DNA of 64,000 nt from the NCBI RefSeq assembly GCF_025398315.1, contig NZ_JAODOQ010000001.1:2604001-2668000 (forward strand), written 5' to 3'. Made by a program: the position numbers and the translations under genes. The notes beneath the pieces are model-generated. The model had not been told where the DNA came from. It saw only the letters and a list, made by a program, of their open reading frames with translations, and made no database searches. Source of the stretch: Shewanella phaeophyticola. Lineage in GTDB: Bacteria > Pseudomonadota > Gammaproteobacteria > Enterobacterales > Shewanellaceae. How positions within the stretch are numbered: position 1 is the first letter of the stretch; the number at the start of each line of letters is the position of its first letter. Below are positions 1-10,013 of this stretch, piece by piece.

Positions 1-423
1 GATTGGGTAACCGTAAAAGTTACCATTTTTAGTCCGCTCTAATTTGGCAATATCTGCCGGTTGAGTACGGCTAACAATATCAGTGGCTAAGATCCAACGA
101 AAATCTAAACCCACAAACTCACGGTTACCGGTTTTAACGAGGTAACGCGTTACAAACTCACCAGGGTCTTGCGTAAATGTATGCCCCGCTGACACTAAAC
201 GCTCGGTTGGCACTTCTTCGCGGTCATAAATTTCCCCGATTAACGTGCTTTTTACACCTTTATTATCTTCAAGCTGCCACTCATAAACATCAGCAGGCCA
301 AAAGTAACTAAGACCACGCCACGCGATTAACAGTAATAAGCCAAGAACGGCAATTAAACTGATACTTACGGCACCACCGGTCATCCAAATCCACGGTGAA
401 CCTGATTTAAACCACTTACCCAT
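1..423 (-). CDS. pstA: Phosphate ABC transporter permease PstA, 5' part (runs off the window edge)
   Basis: The reverse-strand frame opens with ATG at 421-423 and stays open to base 1, giving 141 residues that begin MGKWFKSGSPWIW. One hydrophobic helix lies at about residues 14-35, followed by a charged extracytoplasmic stretch. The conserved permease core would lie outside the window. A GAGAGG ribosome site stands 9 nt before the ATG. The gene starts 58 nt after pstC on the same strand, and PstA and PstC together form the membrane channel of the high-affinity phosphate importer. The assignment rests mainly on this position and on the long, non-E. coli-like N-terminus seen in related marine gamma-proteobacteria. 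Confidence 0.85.
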   Translation of the reverse strand, partial: MGKWFKSGSPWIWMTGGAVSISLIAVLGLLLLIAWRGLSYFWPADVYEWQLEDNKGVKSTLIGEIYDREEVPTERLVSAGHTFTQDPGEFVTRYLVKTGNREFVGLDFRWILATDIVSRTQPADIAKLERTKNGNFYGYPI

Positions 424-481
424 TGCACAAACCTCTCAAGGCGATTGGCGAAATAATCAAATATTGAGTCATCATCTTTCC

Positions 482-2737
482 TTACAGTGAGCTATATCGT
501 TCGCGTAAACGCTGACGTACCACTTCCGCAATGGTGTTAAAGAAGAAGGTGAATACAAACAGTACAAAGGCCGCTAAGAACAGCACACGATAATGCGAAC
601 TACCAATGGCTGACTCTGGCATCTCCACCGCAATGTTAGCGGCTAAAGTACGCATGCCTTCAAACACACTCCACTCAAGGATCGCAGTGTTACCCGTTGC
701 CATTAACACAATCATGGTTTCACCCACGGCACGGCCTAAGCCCATCATAATGGCCGAGAAAATACCCGGGCTGGCGGTCAGTAATACCACCTTAGTCAGG
801 GTTTGCCAGTTTGTTGCACCGAGTGCCAAACTGCCGTTTGATAAATGACGCGGTACAGAGAAAATCGCATCTTCAGCAATCGAGAATATGGTTGGAATTA
901 CCGCAAACCCCATCGCAATACCTACAACAAAGGCGTTACGTTGGTCAAAGGTGATGCCTAAATCATTGGTGATAAATTGACGTGTATTACCATCAAACAA
1001 AGCCACTTCAATCACTGGGCTAATAGCAAATGAGAACCAACCAACAAAGATAATGACTGGCAGTAACATCAGTTCTTGATACGTCTCTGGTAAGCGATGC
1101 TTCCAAGTTTCTGGCATTTTGTTCCAGGCAAATGCTGTGGTTAATATCGATATTGGCAATAACATCAATAACACCACAATACCGGGCAAGTGATCTTCAA
1201 TTAATGGCGCTAACCATAAACCGGCTAAGAAACCCAAAATAACCGTTGGTAATGCTTCCATAATTTCAATGGTAGGCTTAACCACATTACGCACTTTAGG
1301 TGTCATAAAGTAAGCGGTATAAATAGCACCAGAAATGGCTAATGGCACAGCAAACAACATGGCGTAAAAAGCCGCTTTCATGGTACCAAACGCTAATGGC
1401 ATTAAGCTTAACTTGGCTTCAAAGTCGTCTGAACCTGATGTTGACTGCCAAACATACTTAGGTTCTGGATAACCTTCGTACCACACTTTCTGCCACAAAG
1501 CGCTCCATGACACTTCTGGGTGATCATTTTCGACAGAATACAAATTTAGCTTGTTATCGGCTTCAATAATCAGTGCATTTGAGCGTGGGCTAAAGGCCAT
1601 TAAACCTGGATTTTTCAGGTCAAATTTATCGTCAAACAAGTTACGTTGACTGGTCGTATATAGAAGTGTTAACTCACCTTCAGGACTTAATACGGCGAAA
1701 CTCTTACGATAAAACTCAGTGGCCATAGTGCTAACAGGCGCCACATCGTCAAACTCACGTATTAACTCATATAAACGACCTTTTTCACCATTCACTTGGA
1801 AATACTGACTGATTACACCACTGTCGTAACTAACCATTATTGAGCTTGCACCCGCCAATAAATCCACTTGTTTAATGTTGGCGTCACCTTTTTTAACATC
1901 AAGTACTTGTAGCAGCTCAACCGAATCGGCATCACGAGTGTTGTATATAAATAAGCGATGAACAGTACTTAAAATCAATTGGCGGTGATCGGGTGTCATT
2001 AATTGTGACACCACTTGATTAGGTGCATCGTCAATGAAAACCTCTGAAACCGTCCATTCAACTTCTTCGGTCATCATGTTTTCTTCGCCTTCTTGGCGAT
2101 TTAACTTCCAAGCACCATCGGCATCTTGATAAGCAAAACTCATGCGACTATCGCTGTAATCAAACACCATATTGTAAACAGCACCATCTTGGTTGATGGT
2201 TAACGGCTCTTCACCAATAGGATAAGTCAGTTTAGGGGTAATGAGACGTTGGTTATCAGGGTAAGACACCGCAAAGTTAACGCCGACAACAATCACTTGA
2301 CCATTGCTTAACCCTAGCGCGAAACGTTGTTCACTTGGGCTAGATTTAGCGCTACTAGTAACAGTTGTGCCTTTAGGTAATGTTGGCGTAAATGATGAAA
2401 TTAATTGACCTGTTGCTGATGAGTAAAAATCAACCGTACCCAGCGCAGTCACACGATACAAAATTTCATTTTGCTCGTCAGTACCCACCATTAACGTTTT
2501 AGCATCAGCATTTTGATGACTAATACTTGTCACCGGTTCTATATGTGCTCCATCAAAGATGGGCTTGATGACGTACAGCAAGTAGAAAAAAATCAATAAC
2601 AAGGCAACAAACACCATCGTGCCGCCAATGGTGATTCCATACTCAGCTGCTTTATCCTTAAATGCCCTGCGTGATGCTTGTCTACCCACGAGTAAACTTT
2701 TTTCAGCAGAACCAGGTTGATTTACCTGACTTTCCAT
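482..2737 (-). CDS. pstC: Phosphate ABC transporter permease PstC, long form with N-terminal extracytoplasmic domain
   Basis: This is the inner-membrane permease of the Pst phosphate importer. At 751 residues it is more than twice the length of E. coli PstC (about 320). One helix at about residues 37-57 is followed by roughly 390 polar, beta-rich residues and then, from about 450, a typical permease core of several helices. The cytoplasmic EAA-type loop is visible near residues 630-660 (ALGATNWQT). The large insert has short repeating strand-like blocks that resemble a beta-propeller, which is inference only. An AGAGG ribosome site precedes the ATG. pstA follows 58 nt downstream, and a PHO box lies about 260 nt upstream, so PhoB control under phosphate starvation is expected. 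Confidence 0.93.
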   Translation of the reverse strand: MESQVNQPGSAEKSLLVGRQASRRAFKDKAAEYGITIGGTMVFVALLLIFFYLLYVIKPIFDGAHIEPVTSISHQNADAKTLMVGTDEQNEILYRVTALGTVDFYSSATGQLISSFTPTLPKGTTVTSSAKSSPSEQRFALGLSNGQVIVVGVNFAVSYPDNQRLITPKLTYPIGEEPLTINQDGAVYNMVFDYSDSRMSFAYQDADGAWKLNRQEGEENMMTEEVEWTVSEVFIDDAPNQVVSQLMTPDHRQLILSTVHRLFIYNTRDADSVELLQVLDVKKGDANIKQVDLLAGASSIMVSYDSGVISQYFQVNGEKGRLYELIREFDDVAPVSTMATEFYRKSFAVLSPEGELTLLYTTSQRNLFDDKFDLKNPGLMAFSPRSNALIIEADNKLNLYSVENDHPEVSWSALWQKVWYEGYPEPKYVWQSTSGSDDFEAKLSLMPLAFGTMKAAFYAMLFAVPLAISGAIYTAYFMTPKVRNVVKPTIEIMEALPTVILGFLAGLWLAPLIEDHLPGIVVLLMLLPISILTTAFAWNKMPETWKHRLPETYQELMLLPVIIFVGWFSFAISPVIEVALFDGNTRQFITNDLGITFDQRNAFVVGIAMGFAVIPTIFSIAEDAIFSVPRHLSNGSLALGATNWQTLTKVVLLTASPGIFSAIMMGLGRAVGETMIVLMATGNTAILEWSVFEGMRTLAANIAVEMPESAIGSSHYRVLFLAAFVLFVFTFFFNTIAEVVRQRLRERYSSL

Positions 2738-2993
2738 TAAGAACCTCTAATAATTAATCGATGCCATAATTAGCGCTTTGATTGTGTAGTTTACTGTGTT
2801 AACAATAAATATTTATGACTATATAGCGGCTTTACTTAACAAATATAGTGAGTGGTTTTTTATCCACAATACGCGCCATTAGTTTCAGGTTTGTCTGTGT
2901 GTCACTTGGCCACTCATGTTAGCCGTTAATAGATTTTCAAATTATCGTAATCAACAATAAAACAACAACGCAATCTTAAGTGGCTGCGATTAT

Positions 2994-3022
2994 ATGACGT
3001 AAAGATGACAGTTGTGTTACAG
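2994..3022 (-). promoter_or_regulatory. PHO box (PhoB operator), three 11-bp repeats
   Basis: Read on the minus strand, three 7-mers recur every 11 bp: CTGTAAC (3016-3022), CTGTCAT (3005-3011) and ACGTCAT (2994-3000), separated by ACAA and CTTT. The PhoB half-site is CTGTCAT; the middle copy is exact and the outer two match 5 of 7. TAAGAT follows 15 nt downstream as a possible -10. The site points toward pstC, leaving a leader of about 230 nt. Confidence 0.75.
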
Positions 3023-3047
3023 CTAATACTTATAGGAGAAATATCGT

Positions 3048-3545
3048 ATGATGCGTTACCTTATTACTTTGCAAGCACCTGATAGAAAAGGATTAGTCGA
3101 ACAAATAGCCAATGTGGTTAGTCGCCATAATGGTAACTGGCTAGATTCTGAAATGCGCCATATTGATGGTGTTTTTGCCGCAATATTACAATTAGAAGTC
3201 CCTGCGCTTAAATGGGATGAGCTGGTGGACGCATTAGAGTGCATTGATGGCTTAACCCTGACATTTTCTAAAACGACCCTAAGCGCAAAACCCATTAAAC
3301 AATTACGCTATAACCTTGTGGCTTACGATCGCCCAGGCATTGTGTTACATATTTCTAATAAAATGAATGCATTAGGCGTTAACATTGAACAATTTAGTAG
3401 TCAGTATGAAACCGCAAGCCACACTGGTATTGATTTGTTTAGAGCAACCATGGAGCTGGGACTTACCGATCCATCACAAGAAGAGATGATTGCCACCTCA
3501 CTTTATGAAATGGGTGACGACGTGGTTTTAGATAAATTGAGTTAA
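3048..3545 (+). CDS. Double-ACT-domain protein, GcvR-like regulator
   Basis: The 165-residue protein consists of two ACT domains. The first covers about residues 3-75 (DRKGLVEQIANVV motif) and the second about 85-160 (DRPGIVLHISNKM motif). This is the layout and length of GcvR, which in E. coli binds GcvA and represses the glycine cleavage operon when glycine is low. There is no DNA-binding domain, so it must act through a partner. AGGAG lies 9 nt before the first of two tandem ATGs (3048 and 3051). The gene diverges from the pst operon across a shared 310-nt region holding the PHO box. Family assignment is firm, but the exact regulatory target is inferred. Confidence 0.8.
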   Translation: MMRYLITLQAPDRKGLVEQIANVVSRHNGNWLDSEMRHIDGVFAAILQLEVPALKWDELVDALECIDGLTLTFSKTTLSAKPIKQLRYNLVAYDRPGIVLHISNKMNALGVNIEQFSSQYETASHTGIDLFRATMELGLTDPSQEEMIATSLYEMGDDVVLDKLS

Positions 3546-3651
3546 TCAACACATTCCATACCTTTCATCTTTGGTGACTAAATTAAGGCTAAAATCCGTT
3601 TTCATCATCTGCTAAACTGCCTGCAAATAAAGACGATAAAATGGATTAACC

Positions 3652-4473
3652 ATGTTTGGAACGCTATCAAAACTGAAAACCCACCTCAATGATAACCATG
3701 AGGTGGAGTATCATTTACCTGTAGGTGAGGAGCGCTTGGCGCTAAACCCATTAATCGGTAAAACCCTCACCATGACTCACACGGGTAATATTTTTTGCAG
3801 CAGCTGCGGTAAAAAAACCAAAAAGAGTTATTCGCAAGGCCATTGTTACGTGTGCATGACAAAGCTAGCTAGCTGCGATATGTGCATCATGAAACCAGAA
3901 ACTTGCCATTTTGATCAAGGCACTTGCCGTGAGCCTGAATGGGCTATGTCACATTGCTTTGTACCTCACTATGTATATTTGTCTAATACTTCAGGGATCA
4001 AAGTGGGCATTACTCGTCACAGTCAAATCCCAACTCGTTGGATTGACCAGGGTGCCACTCAAGGTTTGCCCATTTTTAAAGTATCAACGCGTAAAATGTC
4101 TGGGTTAATTGAAATCGAGCTAGCCAAATTCATCAATGACAAAACCCACTGGCAGGCCATGTTGAAAGGTCACAATGATGATATCGATTTGGTCGAGCAG
4201 GCGGCAAAACTTATTCCGCTGATAGAAGTTAAACTGCAAGCGTTAGCAAGCGAACATCAAGACATTGAGATTGAACGCCTTGATGCCAACATTCAGGCCA
4301 TTAGTTATCCGATTACTGAATTTCCAGCCAAGGTAAAATCGCATAATTTTGATAAAGTGCCAGAAGTCACAGGCACCTTAAAAGGTATTAAAGGCCAATA
4401 TTTAATTTTTGATACTGGTGTGATTAACATCCGTAAATTTGGCTCGTATGAAGTCGAAGTTACACACGGCTAA
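3652..4473 (+). CDS. DUF2797 family protein
   Basis: The 273-residue protein of unknown function carries a cysteine-rich N-terminal half: CSSC at about residues 49-52, CYVC at about 66-69, CDMC at about 75-78, and two further cysteines around 85-92. This pattern suggests a zinc site. It is followed by YVYLSNTSGIKVGITR, which resembles the core of GIY-YIG-type folds, as reported for this family. The order Cys-rich segment then GIK-G-TR matches DUF2797 proteins of Vibrio and Shewanella. It is a single gene, followed by a strong terminator at 4534-4560. No catalytic role can be assigned from the sequence. Confidence 0.8.
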   Translation: MFGTLSKLKTHLNDNHEVEYHLPVGEERLALNPLIGKTLTMTHTGNIFCSSCGKKTKKSYSQGHCYVCMTKLASCDMCIMKPETCHFDQGTCREPEWAMSHCFVPHYVYLSNTSGIKVGITRHSQIPTRWIDQGATQGLPIFKVSTRKMSGLIEIELAKFINDKTHWQAMLKGHNDDIDLVEQAAKLIPLIEVKLQALASEHQDIEIERLDANIQAISYPITEFPAKVKSHNFDKVPEVTGTLKGIKGQYLIFDTGVINIRKFGSYEVEVTHG

Positions 4474-4533
4474 TCTTTCTTGATAGCCAATTCATGTGTT
4501 AGCCATTAATGTGTTAGTAATGCATATGCTAGC

Positions 4534-4560
4534 AAAAAGACGCTGTTAGCGTCTTTTTTA
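4534..4560 (+). terminator. Rho-independent terminator after the DUF2797 gene
   Basis: A perfect 10-bp stem AAAAAGACGC / GCGTCTTTTT with a 5-nt loop ends in six T residues. The flanking A-run means it can also work on the opposite strand for the convergent lipoprotein gene. Confidence 0.85.
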
Positions 4561-4572
4561 TTGGCCTACGTT

Positions 4573-5132
4573 TTACATCGCAGGCACATCGTTTAGCATC
4601 ATTTTTATCAAGTTATCAAACCTAGCCTCTCGCATCTCTATCGTCTGCTCTGGCTCAGTAAATCCTTGTGCCAATACTCGCCAAAAGGGGGTTGAATATT
4701 AGGGTTGAAAAAAGCCACTAATACCGAGCCTTTATGCTGCTGTGCATTAGCATCTTTAGTGGCAAGGCCTGGTACAAGACCTACCTTCGCCAAAATTTCT
4801 TTATCGCTCATTTCAGTGGCTAAAGCCATACCAAAGCCCACCGTCATGTTAGGGGAGTCGTTAATAGACACCAATTGATAGCCTTTATCAGCCATGACCT
4901 TATTCACCGACTTGACTAACTGATTACGTAACGCTTCTTCATCCATTTTATTGGCCGTATGCACAACAAACAGACTTTCGTGCCACGCGTAAGTTTTCGA
5001 TAACCCCGATAAATCACCACTAGTCACCATCGTTATACGTTGCGATGCTGGCGGCGTAATATCATGGGTTGTACATGCCGTTAGCAACACAATGCTAACC
5101 ATAACAATCATCTTGCTTAAGCTACTTATCAT
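4573..5132 (-). CDS. DUF4136-type lipoprotein, frame disrupted by one missing base
   Basis: The ATG at 5130-5132 opens a signal sequence with the lipobox LLTAC at about residue 20, so the mature protein should be an acylated outer-membrane or periplasmic lipoprotein. As given, the frame stops at 4638. The other frame continues as FWRVLAQGFTEPEQTIEM and ends at 4573. That tail carries the WR motif and the DNLIKMMLNDVP end typical of DUF4136 proteins. One extra base in the CCCCCTTTT tract near 4685 would join the two into about 186 residues. A GTG at 5174 in the same frame is less likely as a start because it lengthens the signal peptide oddly. The function of the family is unknown. Confidence 0.7.
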
Positions 5133-5321
5133 GGGAATATGTCCTATTTCAAAATATGCCAAAAACCTTATCACTACTAATGTTAAGCTACCCCGTAAAA
5201 TCAGATATCACAATGTTTAATCTCAATCTGAATCAGCAATCATTTTTTTATTAGATTGTCGTAACATTAACCGATAGAATGCCAACAAATTTTCATCATA
5301 CCTTGGCAAAAAGATAACAAT

Positions 5322-5927
5322 ATGGAATTGGTATTTGCGATAGCATTGTTTGCGTTTTCAGCTGGTATTACGCCTGATCCTAACAACATTATGTTGATGA
5401 CATCTGGGGTAAACTTTGGCATTAAGCGCAGTATTCCGCATTTATTAGGGATTAGCCTGGGCTTCCCAACAATGATTTTAGCCGTGGGGTTAGGATTAAG
5501 TACTCTATTTCAAGCTTACCCGGTGATCCACACAGTGATTAAAGTGGTGGGCATTACCTACCTATTGTATTTGTCATGGCTTATCGCCAATAGCAGCAAC
5601 AAAATGGAAGGCAAACAAGTCAGTAAGCCTTTTAGCTTTATTCAAGCCGCCGCATTTCAATGGGTTAACCCTAAAGGCTGGATTATGGCTGTAGGCGCAA
5701 TTGCCACCTTTACCACTGTTCATCAAGAGCTTAATAGCCAAATTATCACCATTGCCAGTGTATTTTTATGCGTGGCCTTTCCGTGTGCGATAGTATGGCT
5801 TAGTTTTGGTGTGGCGTTGAAACGTATACTGAAAAATGAACGTCAACAGCGTATTTTTAATGTCTCAATGGCGCTGCTGTTAGTAGCGTCAATTATCCCG
5901 ATGATGCTACCGGCAACACCACAGTAA
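5322..5927 (+). CDS. LysE/RhtB family amino-acid exporter
   Basis: The 201-residue inner-membrane protein has about six hydrophobic segments and the family signature near its N-terminus, here GITPDPNNIMLMTSGVNFG, a variant of the usual PGP motif. A second conserved piece reads FQWVNPKGWIMAVGA at about residues 108-125. Members export amino acids or related small molecules by proton exchange; the substrate cannot be read from sequence. The DUF1415 gene follows 17 nt downstream and is probably cotranscribed. The ribosome site is weak (A-rich). Confidence 0.85.
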   Translation: MELVFAIALFAFSAGITPDPNNIMLMTSGVNFGIKRSIPHLLGISLGFPTMILAVGLGLSTLFQAYPVIHTVIKVVGITYLLYLSWLIANSSNKMEGKQVSKPFSFIQAAAFQWVNPKGWIMAVGAIATFTTVHQELNSQIITIASVFLCVAFPCAIVWLSFGVALKRILKNERQQRIFNVSMALLLVASIIPMMLPATPQ

Positions 5928-5944
5928 CTGAGTGAAGGTTTTTT

Positions 5945-6493
5945 ATGGAACAACATGAATGCATAGCCCACACCGAACGCTGGGTTGTTGATGTCATCAT
6001 GAAATACAATATTTGCCCATTTGCTCGACGAGAAGTTGAACGAGCCAGTATTCGCTATGTCGCGATTGAGCAAACAAAAGTTAAGGCGGTATTAAAAGCA
6101 TTGATAGCTGAATGCCAGTACCTTGATGAACATCCACAAACCGAAACCACCTTGTTTATTTTGCCGCGTGGATTTGAAGGGTTTTATGCCTATTTAGATT
6201 TGGTTGATGACGCTACAAACCTATTAGCACAGCAAGATTATGAAGGCGTGTACCAACTCGCGACGTTTCATCCCGACTATTGTTTTGATGGTGAAACACA
6301 AAACAGCGCAGCCAATTTTACCAATAGAGCGCCCTATCCAACCTTACACATCATTCGAGAAGCCAGCATGGAAGTTGCCCTGGCGAACTACAGCGACCCC
6401 GAATCAATCCCTGAGCGCAATATTGCTTTTGCACAGCGCAAAGGCAGTGAGTTTTTTGTCAAGTTATTACAGAACTGCACTAAAGGGTTCTAG
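5945..6493 (+). CDS. DUF1415 family protein
   Basis: The 182-residue soluble protein has highly conserved blocks: NICPFARREVE at about residues 23-33, LPRGFEGFYAYL in the middle, and ATFHPDYCFDG followed by NRAPYPTLHIIREAS near residues 110-140. This pattern is characteristic of DUF1415, a family of unknown function in gamma-proteobacteria. The invariant Cys-Pro-Phe and His/Tyr/Cys residues hint at a metal or redox site, which is inference. AAGG lies before the ATG. It is probably the second gene of a two-gene unit with the LysE exporter. Confidence 0.8.
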   Translation: MEQHECIAHTERWVVDVIMKYNICPFARREVERASIRYVAIEQTKVKAVLKALIAECQYLDEHPQTETTLFILPRGFEGFYAYLDLVDDATNLLAQQDYEGVYQLATFHPDYCFDGETQNSAANFTNRAPYPTLHIIREASMEVALANYSDPESIPERNIAFAQRKGSEFFVKLLQNCTKGF

Positions 6494-6537
6494 GTTCTAG
6501 GAATTCGCAAGCTCGCCTGAGAGCGGACTTCGTCCTG

Positions 6538-8538
6538 CTAGTGGTTAGATAAGGTAAATTTACTCACTTGTTGAGACATATTACTGGCGTCGTTGAGTAG
6601 GTTGTCGTTTAGGCTGGCAAGCTGTTGTGAAATATCTTGGGTATGATGATAAATCTCAGTAATTTTCATCGCATTGCGGTTAACTTCTTCTGAGACGGCG
6701 GATTGTTCGTGTGTGGATGCGGCAATTTGTTCGTTCATGCTGTCTATTACGCTAACGTGATCTGCGATTAACTTAAGTTCGTTTCCAGCATGTGTAGACT
6801 CGTCAACGCTGACTTGTGCTTGTTGTTGCCCACGTTTCATTGCGCTAACGGCGGTTGCTGCACCTGCTTGTAAACGCTCTGTCATGTTTTTGATATCTTC
6901 AGTGGAGGTTTGTGAACGTTGGGCTAGCGTCCGTACCTCGTCTGCTACGACCGCAAAGCCGCGACCTTGCTCGCCTGCCCTTGCGGCTTCAATTGCTGCA
7001 TTTAGCGCCAACAAATTGGTTTGTTCTGCAATAGAGCTAATCACATCAAGAATGGTCACAATGCTTTGAACATCAACATCTAAACGCCCGATCGCATCTG
7101 CGGCATCTGCTATCTCATGCGCCAAAATTTGAATAGCATCGCTGGTTTTATTAACACCTATTTCACCCTTTTTAGCTTCTAAATTGGCTTTAGCAGAGGC
7201 GTCGGATGCTTGCACAGCGTTAGCGGCAATTTCATGAACAGTGGCACTCATTTCTGTCATTGCAGAGGCAACTTGTTCAGCCTCTGACGAACCTTGTAGA
7301 ACATCGCTTTGCAGTGAACGAGTATAACCGTTCATTTGCTCAACGGCATTAACGAGGTTAATGGCATTGACACGAACCTGACTAATAATTTCTTCAAACT
7401 CGCTCATCATTTGATCAAAGGCTTGCGAGATTTGGCCAAATTCATCGTCTGACTGATGTTGTATCCGTGTGGTTAAGTCAAATTGAGTGCCTGCGTGGAA
7501 CATTTGTTTATGTAATCCCCCTAAACTGCGGTGTAAATAACCTGACACACTGACACTTATCACAATGACAAACACCAGTGCTAACAAGAGAAGCAATACG
7601 GTGTAGTACATATGTTGTGTGGCGTTGGCGAGCTTATCTTGGCTCAGTTGCAGGAGTTCGTCGGCAAATTGTTTTTCTAAACTCGTTAACACCGATATCC
7701 ATTCAGTTGATTTTTTAAACCACTCCTCTGGGTTTTGAGCCAACAATGCCGTAGCATTTTGAGCAAAGGCGACTTCACGTAACGCTTGCACCTCTGACAT
7801 GGCAGAAGATTGCTGAGCTTGTTTAAATACATTGATATTGTGGGTGGTGGCTGCGGCTATAAAACGTTCTGCATAGGTTTGTTGTTCTGCATATAAGGTG
7901 ACAAAACGACGAAACATTCCCGGAGCAAACTCGCTGTGACCAAAGGTTGTACTCAATACAGCCCGCTCTATGCCTGCACGCTCTTTAAGCTGCAAAAATG
8001 CCGAAAACGCCTTTAATCTCATTGACAATTCACTGTCTAAACTTTGACTTGCGGCCTCATCGACCATTGACAACAACAAGGTATTTATTTGAGTGTAAAA
8101 GCTGACTTGCTCAGGCACTGCTACGGTTAAATTGCTCACTTTACCGCGCATACCATCTAGCTGAGTGAGTAACGACTCGACTTTATCGTAAGGAGTTTGT
8201 AATTGAACGGGAAAATCGTCGTCATGGGCAAATTGTTCAAAGCGGTTTATGCGACTGTCGGTTTGATTTCGCTGACTTGGCAGTGCATCGTTAAATGATT
8301 GCCCTTTAGAACCAATGAAACCTGCGCTCATACCGCGCTCTTTTTGCAGTTCGTGGACGAGTGCACTATTAATAATGGCGACATTAGATAAGTCGATGAC
8401 TAACGCGAGTTGTTGTTGTGTACGATACTCATTATGAACATACATGCCACCAAACAAGATACTGGTCAATAAAGGGGGTAACACCAACAACGCAAGTTTA
8501 CGCGATATTTTAAGATTGCTTATCCATTGCCAGTTCAT
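6538..8538 (-). CDS. Methyl-accepting chemotaxis protein with periplasmic NIT domain
   Basis: This 666-residue transmembrane chemoreceptor starts with a membrane helix at about 14-34. The periplasmic region from about 35 to 305 opens with the [15 protein letters not shown] signature of the NIT (nitrate/nitrite sensing) domain. A second helix at about 310-332 leads into a HAMP domain (to about 385) and a signalling domain. The hairpin tip at about residues 500-535 contains [19 protein letters not shown], the CheA/CheW-binding region. It should control the Che kinase; a nitrate-like ligand is suggested by the domain but not shown. A single gene, with AAGG 8 nt before the ATG. Confidence 0.93.
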   Translation of the reverse strand: MNWQWISNLKISRKLALLVLPPLLTSILFGGMYVHNEYRTQQQLALVIDLSNVAIINSALVHELQKERGMSAGFIGSKGQSFNDALPSQRNQTDSRINRFEQFAHDDDFPVQLQTPYDKVESLLTQLDGMRGKVSNLTVAVPEQVSFYTQINTLLLSMVDEAASQSLDSELSMRLKAFSAFLQLKERAGIERAVLSTTFGHSEFAPGMFRRFVTLYAEQQTYAERFIAAATTHNINVFKQAQQSSAMSEVQALREVAFAQNATALLAQNPEEWFKKSTEWISVLTSLEKQFADELLQLSQDKLANATQHMYYTVLLLLLALVFVIVISVSVSGYLHRSLGGLHKQMFHAGTQFDLTTRIQHQSDDEFGQISQAFDQMMSEFEEIISQVRVNAINLVNAVEQMNGYTRSLQSDVLQGSSEAEQVASAMTEMSATVHEIAANAVQASDASAKANLEAKKGEIGVNKTSDAIQILAHEIADAADAIGRLDVDVQSIVTILDVISSIAEQTNLLALNAAIEAARAGEQGRGFAVVADEVRTLAQRSQTSTEDIKNMTERLQAGAATAVSAMKRGQQQAQVSVDESTHAGNELKLIADHVSVIDSMNEQIAASTHEQSAVSEEVNRNAMKITEIYHHTQDISQQLASLNDNLLNDASNMSQQVSKFTLSNH

Positions 8539-8742
8539 ATTGGAGCCTTATGTCAAATTATTTGATACTCAGTTATGTCTACAATAACCATAAACGAATT
8601 AAAAAAATTTACATTAATTGACAATCCAAACTCAGACATCGCTCACAGCTAAATTAGCTTTTATTGTTCTAACCATCACCATGTACCCATAAAGAGATAT
8701 ACTATTTGATTCAATAGTTTGAGAGGTCATTTATTTAGCCTA

Positions 8743-9555
8743 CTAAGACTGCAAAGCAAGACAAAACTCACTGATAAGCTCAGGCCATTCATCGACATGA
8801 TTCATTTTGCTAGCGACATGCAAAGTCGAATTTGGGAGTGCTTTGCTTAATGCTTTTGCTGTTGCTACTGGATGTGCTTCATCGCCTTGCCAAGCCAAAA
8901 TTAATGTTGGTATCGATATCGTAGCGAGTTGTTGTTTACTGGGTAAGTCGTTGTGAGCTGCTGCGGTAAACAATTGATTTAAGGTATGACGCTTCATCGA
9001 CTTTAGCCCATCTAACATGCCTAACACGCTATGCTTATGGGCATCGATTATCCAACTTGGGAGCATTTTGTCTAAATGTTTAGCGTTCATCTGCGCAAGA
9101 CCTTTACCGCCTAATATCCGCGCTGCTTTGGCTATTTTATGGTAATAATCGACTTTTTCAGCCCTCGCTTGCCATGCAACAGGCGGCGTCATTAACACAA
9201 GCCCTTTTACGTTGTCGGGCTTAGCTAATGCAGCAAATAAACTGCTGGCGCAGCCCATTGATTGGCCACCTAACATAAACGGTTTAGGCGCGTGATAATG
9301 CTGAGCAATACTGAGCATATTCTGGGCGAGATTTGACCAAAGATAATCATCAACGTTGTCAGCTGTGTCTGACAAACCATGCCCAACTGCATCATAACGA
9401 ATAAGCTGTAACTTTTTAGGGAACCGATGCCATGCATACACGCCAATAGCATCTTCACTTTGCATACAACCACATAAACCATGCGCCCAAACTAAAGCTT
9501 GTCCTGAACCGCTAATGGAACAATTAAACTGATTGATATTAAATGGCTCGGTCAT
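8743..9555 (-). CDS. Alpha/beta hydrolase
   Basis: The 270-residue protein carries the full alpha/beta-hydrolase set: oxyanion motif HG in ALVWAHGLCG at about residue 24, nucleophile elbow GGQSMG at about 97-102, an acidic residue in LAWQGDEAHP near 225, and the catalytic histidine in KMNHVDEWP near 250. Length and order match small esterases or lipases of the MhpC/BioH type. The substrate is unknown. It starts 29 nt after a 121-residue gene on the same strand, so the two are likely an operon. AGGAG is present but rather far (about 12 nt) from the ATG. Confidence 0.85.
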   Translation of the reverse strand: MTEPFNINQFNCSISGSGQALVWAHGLCGCMQSEDAIGVYAWHRFPKKLQLIRYDAVGHGLSDTADNVDDYLWSNLAQNMLSIAQHYHAPKPFMLGGQSMGCASSLFAALAKPDNVKGLVLMTPPVAWQARAEKVDYYHKIAKAARILGGKGLAQMNAKHLDKMLPSWIIDAHKHSVLGMLDGLKSMKRHTLNQLFTAAAHNDLPSKQQLATISIPTLILAWQGDEAHPVATAKALSKALPNSTLHVASKMNHVDEWPELISEFCLALQS

Positions 9556-9584
9556 GGCGTGAAGGTCTCCTAATAAATCGTGGA

Positions 9585-9950
9585 TTATCCTTTGACGATT
9601 TCAACCAATCGTTTAATGAATAATCTGACTGCTTCAGCATTATCAAAACGGAATGCGAGTCCGTAGTGGGTTTCGTTTAAGCCTTTGTATTGCCTTGTCG
9701 GAAACCGTGTCATTTGTGCATTGTGGTAATAGTCGTATTTGGCGTGCACGCCGTCAATGGTGGCTAACTCACTTGAGAAAACTTCAAATGCTGGACGGAT
9801 AATCAATAATGGCACTTTACCCTCTACATGCAAATACACGGGTTCTTTGAGCTCTGGCAACATGTATTCGGTAACATTCTTAATATTAAAATTAGTACGA
9901 CATTTGAGTTCATTCAAGGTGGTTGAAGCTTGTTCGAGGGTAATGCTCAT
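9585..9950 (-). CDS. Hypothetical protein, 121 residues
   Basis: I do not recognise the family. The protein is soluble, without signal peptide or membrane segment, and mixes acidic and basic residues. Notable pieces are LELKEPVYLHVEGK-like beta strands, an aromatic cluster YDYYHNAQMTRFPTRQYKG, and a C-terminal amphipathic helix (NAEAVRLFIKRLVEIVKG). The ATG at 9948-9950 has a modest AGG upstream. It ends 29 nt before the alpha/beta hydrolase gene on the same strand, which suggests joint transcription. Codon use matches its neighbours, so it looks like a native gene. Confidence 0.6.
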   Translation of the reverse strand: MSITLEQASTTLNELKCRTNFNIKNVTEYMLPELKEPVYLHVEGKVPLLIIRPAFEVFSSELATIDGVHAKYDYYHNAQMTRFPTRQYKGLNETHYGLAFRFDNAEAVRLFIKRLVEIVKG

Positions 9951-10013
9951 AAATTTGCCTGCCTGTAATCGTTTAATGGCTTGAGTATATTGATATTCCT
10001 AAATCAATAATAT

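Noticed and set aside
606..848. Open frame on the plus strand inside pstC (80 codons)
   Set aside because: It is antisense to the conserved permease core and has no ribosome site or family features. The same applies to many long antisense frames over mmsB, tyrR, ybiT and the SNF2 gene.
3911..4108. Overlapping frame inside the DUF2797 gene
   Set aside because: The zinc-type and GIK-G-TR motifs are in the main frame; the overlap has no support.
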